Assembly (NCBI RefSeq): GCF_964204645.1
Contig: NC_134035.1
Coordinates: 8,184,501-8,248,500 of the forward strand
From: Tubulanus polymorphus
Lineage: Eukaryota > Nemertea > Palaeonemertea > Tubulaniformes > Tubulanidae
Reading direction: 5' to 3'
Length of the DNA stretch: 64,000 bases
A model generated the notes under the pieces. The model was not told the DNA's origin. It worked only from the letters and a program-made list of their open reading frames with translations, and ran no database searches. Both the position numbers and the translations under genes were made by a program. This document shows, in pieces, positions 60,576-64,000 of this stretch (within the stretch, counting starts at the first letter, position 1; every line of letters starts with the position of its first letter).

Positions 60576-61789
60576 CACCTACATGCATACGATTTACTTT
60601 TGGATCGGGGTGAAAAAATTCGCGGAAACTATAACGCACACACACGGTTTATCGAGTCGATTATCGGAAGTGAATTATAGTGTTTGGGTGATGTATACGC
60701 AGTACACGTGTACTGGACTTTAAGATTAGTGCATGACTCTTTTTTGCAGTATTCGTCTTAGAACGGTAGTGTCACGATCGAAAACCTCCTCAAAAACTTT
60801 TCATATCATAAGAAATCTAAATCAACGAGAACTGCTGATGGCCAATGTGACGCGCTGTGACGTCAGACGCATAACCTCCACTGGGATAAAACAGTGCATA
60901 GAAGCTCGAAATCTTGGAAATCTAATAATAGTAAAACTAGGCGCTCGAATGAATTGAATGATTTAGTTTATTTGTCTCATAATACTTATAACATAAAGGT
61001 AAAATTTCGTTAGGTTAATTGTGCAATAAGTAGACGAAATAAACGACATGAGCTGAAAAAATGAGATGCTCAGCTTTTCAAACACGAATAGCATATATGT
61101 AACCCATACATCCACTTTCTATAATACGAAGAGTGAAGCATTAGTTAAAGTTTTAAAAGACAATTGTTTTGTCGCACGTGGTACCCTACACCGTTTATTG
61201 AACTATATACCGGCTTGTTTGATATAAGTAGAACTGACTTAATTCGGATGACTAGGGACTGCCCCGAATTATGCATTATAGTATAGTTTATACACGGGTT
61301 CGGGTAAATGGACCAAATATTTCATCCGAATTAACTGAAATTTCGGATCGAAAAATCCGAATTAAGCGAGTTCTACTGTGATGTTCACCGGTTTGCCCCA
61401 AAGATGTATCTTTGACCATAACTATTCATTTAGTTTCTAAGTTTTAAGCACTGTTCACCGAGCACCGTTCGTATTTGTCGGTGCGAATTGAATAATAAGA
61501 TGAAATAGTCGTTTAGACAGAAAATATCTCGATTTTGGCAAATTCGGGTTGATACGCAGTGATCAGGCATTACTTTTCCAGAAACCATAATAATCTTCAG
61601 TAACAATGAAAAATGAATACCAACTTTCTACGCTGAGTAACCGAGCGCAAGACCCCACATTCTCCCATATTCTCAGGAAAGACAGTGTAGTCCCTCAGTC
61701 CGTCATCGCTAGACAATATCACAGCATATTGACGAGCTAAAGCATTTACATACATTAAACACGCAAAATATTTACAAGCATTTTTTCGA
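60576..61789. other. Intergenic, includes the 3' flank of the MS4A-like gene
   Basis: No exon recognised. AATAAA signals on the minus strand lie at 61199-61194 and 60972-60967 and could serve the MS4A-like transcript. A hairpin-like CGAATTAAG-containing repeat (about 61228-61378, GACTTAATTCGGATGAC and GAATTAAGCGAGTTC) resembles a Tigger-type MITE. Confidence 0.4.
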
Positions 61790-62404
61790 TTATTTTTGCA
61801 AGAATTCAACGGGGCCGTAACAGCACTCACAACACAAACAGGCTTGTATTATGGAAACGATCAGCCCGGTGAGGAATAACAGGGCTTTAACGATAGATAT
61901 AGCGTAAAGTCCTGCCAGAGGGCTGACTGGGAAAATCCCAAAAATACCTAACACTACAGCTGAATACCAAGACTCAGTAACTAACGCTGCTAGCGAAGCT
62001 AATGCGGCAAATATGCTAAGAATCATCAGACCGATGTGAGCGCTGCTTCCACAACACGAGTCGTTCTTTCCGAGACTAATGCCGTATATACCGCTTATAA
62101 CCAGCAGAATCCCTGCCCACAAGCCGCTACCGGCCGCTGCAAATTGCCAAATTGCCAGTTCCGACACATTCAAAATCAAAAGCACGATCCCGGCTACGAA
62201 CGACACGACACCCAACCCCAGAATCGAACCCCGCCTCAGTTGACGGTCGGGCATCGGGTTAACCTCCATCGGTTCTCGCATGATGTATATTTGTTTCTCA
62301 CCGGCTGACTGGGTCTGGGGTGGCCCGCTGTATCCTTGATTAGCAGCTGCATACGTCGGTGGCGATGCCTCGTAACTCGGCGGCGCTTCGTTTATTCCGG
62401 CCAT
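61790..62404 (-). CDS. MS4A/CD20-like four-pass membrane protein, 204 aa
   Basis: Single-exon CDS. The cytoplasmic N-terminus is Pro/Tyr-rich with two PPxY motifs (PPSY 8-11, PPTY 15-18), which are known ligands of WW domains such as those of NEDD4 ligases. Four hydrophobic segments lie at about 60-80, 92-111, 122-142 and 164-190. Segment 2 (GLWAGILLVISGIYGISLGK) has the W-x4-F/L-I-I/V-S-G pattern of MS4A family TM2. The tail is Cys-rich (ACLCCECCYG), a likely palmitoylation site. Function in invertebrates is largely unknown; vertebrate members are plasma-membrane signalling or trafficking proteins. The start ATG lies three bases after an acceptor (ATTGACAG), so a 5' UTR exon lies upstream. 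Family assignment is by pattern only. Confidence 0.82.
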   Translation of the reverse strand: MAGINEAPPSYEASPPTYAAANQGYSGPPQTQSAGEKQIYIMREPMEVNPMPDRQLRRGSILGLGVVSFVAGIVLLILNVSELAIWQFAAAGSGLWAGILLVISGIYGISLGKNDSCCGSSAHIGLMILSIFAALASLAALVTESWYSAVVLGIFGIFPVSPLAGLYAISIVKALLFLTGLIVSIIQACLCCECCYGPVEFLQK

Positions 62405-63257
62405 ATTCTGTCAATAAAAACCTTCTATGTAGAATTCCTAGGACGAAATACAATAAAGATCTTCCGTGTTGACTACAACTTTTTACACAAGTGACCAAAA
62501 TTTGGTGCATTCTGATTCATTATCTCGAAATAGAAATATTCAGTATTAGGTCCGCGTTTCTGTCGCTTTTGACGAAAGGTCCATTATATTTCATACCACA
62601 TTGAAGTAGACTTGTACCTTTTGGTATTGTATCTGTCATCTCAAAAATGATTGTTTGATTTCCAAAAAGGAACTCAACATATAAATGTAATAGAAAATAT
62701 ACCTTATCTTATGGAATCGTACGTGCAACGGTTTCCAAAAATGTTTAGAAATGTCCAGTATCCACCGTGGGATTCATGCGTAAAATTCACTTTCCAACGT
62801 AAGACGGTCAACAATGAGGCGCCGTCGACTCATTTCCTTACTGCACCGAATACCGAAATGATTGGAAGCGCACGATATTGTCATTCGTAGGGAGGAATGT
62901 CTAAGACGACTTATAGAAATTGAATTGCTCTTACGAGCAGATGTGAGGGGATGACTACTTTTTGATAACGGGTTTAACGGGATATTTCTGTGATAATGAG
63001 CGAACGGTTACGGATTAGGTATCGATCAAAAAATATTTTCTATACGACGTCCGTTAAATCGGGCGCATTAAAGCCGTTTTTCTGATAACTGCTGAATCCA
63101 TGCATGGCATTGTGTCCTACCACAGGTTTCCCCTTTGCACCTTCCCCGCGGATCAACAACTATCCCTGAAAATCTGTGAACGTCGAATATTACGAAATTG
63201 TGAGATAAATAATTTAATAAGAAAATAATTTTTCGTCAGATGGCATAATGGCTTTTG
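62405..63257. other. Upstream flank of the MS4A-like gene
   Basis: The acceptor ATTGACAG ends at 62408, so an untranslated exon is expected further right. No donor or exon is convincing. The open frame at 62651-62890 shows no domain. Confidence 0.4.
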
Positions 63258-63387
63258 GGCCCAGTTTCACGAAAAAGTTTAAGCCTAAAACGGTTAAGTT
63301 TGAATTGTTATCCTCATTGAAAACATGAAGTAACCAATAGCGATTACACCAAAAATTTGAGTTAAATTTTTGTGTGAAAGTGGGGCC
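63258..63387. mobile_element. Hairpin MITE (GGCCCAGTTTCACGA family)
   Basis: Left GGGCCCAGTTTCACGAAAAA then GTTTAAG; right GAGTTAAATTTTTGTGTGAA then AGTGGGGCC. The arms are complementary with a few mismatches. Related to 48611-48705. Confidence 0.62.
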
Positions 63388-63494
63388 AGTAGAAGGAATT
63401 TTGAGTATAGTATTTACTATTATTCTAATTACATTTCATATCACACCACATATCATTGATCCTCTACAAATATACGCTGCTTCGAAGTGACAGT

Positions 63495-63660
63495 GAAATT
63501 ACGCGCACTCACCGGGGATCAAACCCGGGCCTCGCAAGCAAGCGCGCTAACCAGTAGATAGACTGGTTGCCGGTCTCTACCTTCAGTTAGGCCATCTTCA
63601 CCAGTCAAGGGATTCGAACCCACTACGCTAACCCTGTTCGCCGAACCCCTTGACCTCACG
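63495..63660 (-). repeat. tRNA-derived SINE pieces with B-boxes
   Basis: On the minus strand: GTGGGTTCGAATCCCTTGAC (B-box) near 63602-63621, then ACTGGTTAGCGCGCTTGCTT and CCCGGGTTTGATCCCCGGTG near 63510-63560. The latter is a tRNA-like 3' half with T-arm GGGTTTGATCC. Neither part folds into a complete tRNA by eye. The first block matches the fragment at about 28618-28645 (GTGGGTTCGAATCCCTTGAC). Confidence 0.55.
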
Positions 63661-64000
63661 ATTCGTTGGAGTCGTTACTGTAGACTGGTTACCGGTCTCT
63701 ATCTTCAATTAGAATGGGATATATTGAATGGGACAGTCAACCAGTCTATCGTTACTGCCGACCAGAATCCGGTCGTACCAACCACAGCTCTTGTAACAAA
63801 CGACTTTAGGCTATATTGGTTTTCCCGTTAAATGGACCAATCAGTGAACGATTTACTAAACAAGGAAGTATTTCGCAAATCGATATATTACGTCATGCAC
63901 AACAGCGCCAGTAATGAAATCACGCTTCGTGAGGCCAGGGGGCTGGAATTGAAATTGAATTGAAGCGAGTTCGGGAGTGATACCGGACCCCTGACAAGCG
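63661..64000. other. Right edge, no gene recognised
   Basis: Contains a repeated TAGACTGGTTACCGGTCTC-like block (compare 63559-63580 and 63681-63702) and its partial complement near 63739, so it is probably part of the repeat cluster. No exon found. Confidence 0.4.

Noticed and set aside
60321-60578. 85-codon minus-strand ORF as a protein gene
   Set aside because: No domain, and the stretch is better explained as promoter and 5' UTR exon of the LIM gene with a donor at 60429.
63505-63625. Functional tRNA genes
   Set aside because: B-box/T-arm-like sequences are present, but no complete cloverleaf with matching acceptor stem could be drawn; they fit SINE remnants.

Overview
The window is animal nuclear DNA. 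It has multi-exon genes with GT..AG introns, AT-rich introns against GC-biased exons, and dense short transposon debris. The gene content (a DEG/ENaC channel, a p190-type RhoGAP and an invertebrate single-LIM muscle protein) and the many small hairpin elements suggest a protostome, probably a lophotrochozoan such as a mollusc, annelid, brachiopod or nemertean. The phylum is inference and cannot be settled from this window.

Layout. (1) About 0.25-2.8 kb, minus strand: the 5' part of a DEG/ENaC (FaNaC/ASIC-like) cation channel gene that runs off the left edge. Four to five exons carry the HG gating motif, TM1, the post-TM1 FPAVTICN motif and the start of the extracellular domain. (2) 2.8-8.9 kb: intergenic, with two palindromic MITE-like elements and tRNA-derived SINE pieces. 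(3) 8.9-44.6 kb, plus strand: one large gene for a p190 RhoGAP (ARHGAP35/ARHGAP5 orthologue). I reconstruct 25 coding exons, all phase-compatible, giving 4,944 nt and 1,647 residues. The order is N-terminal GTPase, four FF domains, two pseudoGTPase domains, a long disordered tyrosine-bearing middle, a polybasic stretch and a complete RhoGAP domain. (4) 44.6-56.4 kb: the p190 3' flank, with microsatellites and a locally abundant TIR element family. (5) 56.4-57.2 kb, minus strand: a two-exon single-LIM protein (Mlp60A/CSRP family), with a likely 5' UTR exon near 60.5 kb. (6) 61.8-62.4 kb, minus strand: an intron-less CDS for a four-pass MS4A-like membrane protein. (7) 62.4-64.0 kb: SINE and MITE debris.

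The genes are unrelated neighbours, not a pathway or cluster. The p190 protein links Src-family and p120RasGAP signalling to RhoA-GTP hydrolysis. The LIM protein is expected in muscle Z-discs. The channel and the tetraspan protein act at the plasma membrane.

The most notable observations are: a candidate alternative terminal exon that would yield a p190 lacking its GAP domain; two unplaced candidate exons inside the p190 gene; a perfect splice donor overlapping the LIM stop codon; and several apparently uncatalogued short transposon families, including a TTAA-flanked piggyBac-type element with a relic acidic ORF. No CRISPR, prokaryotic or viral system was seen.
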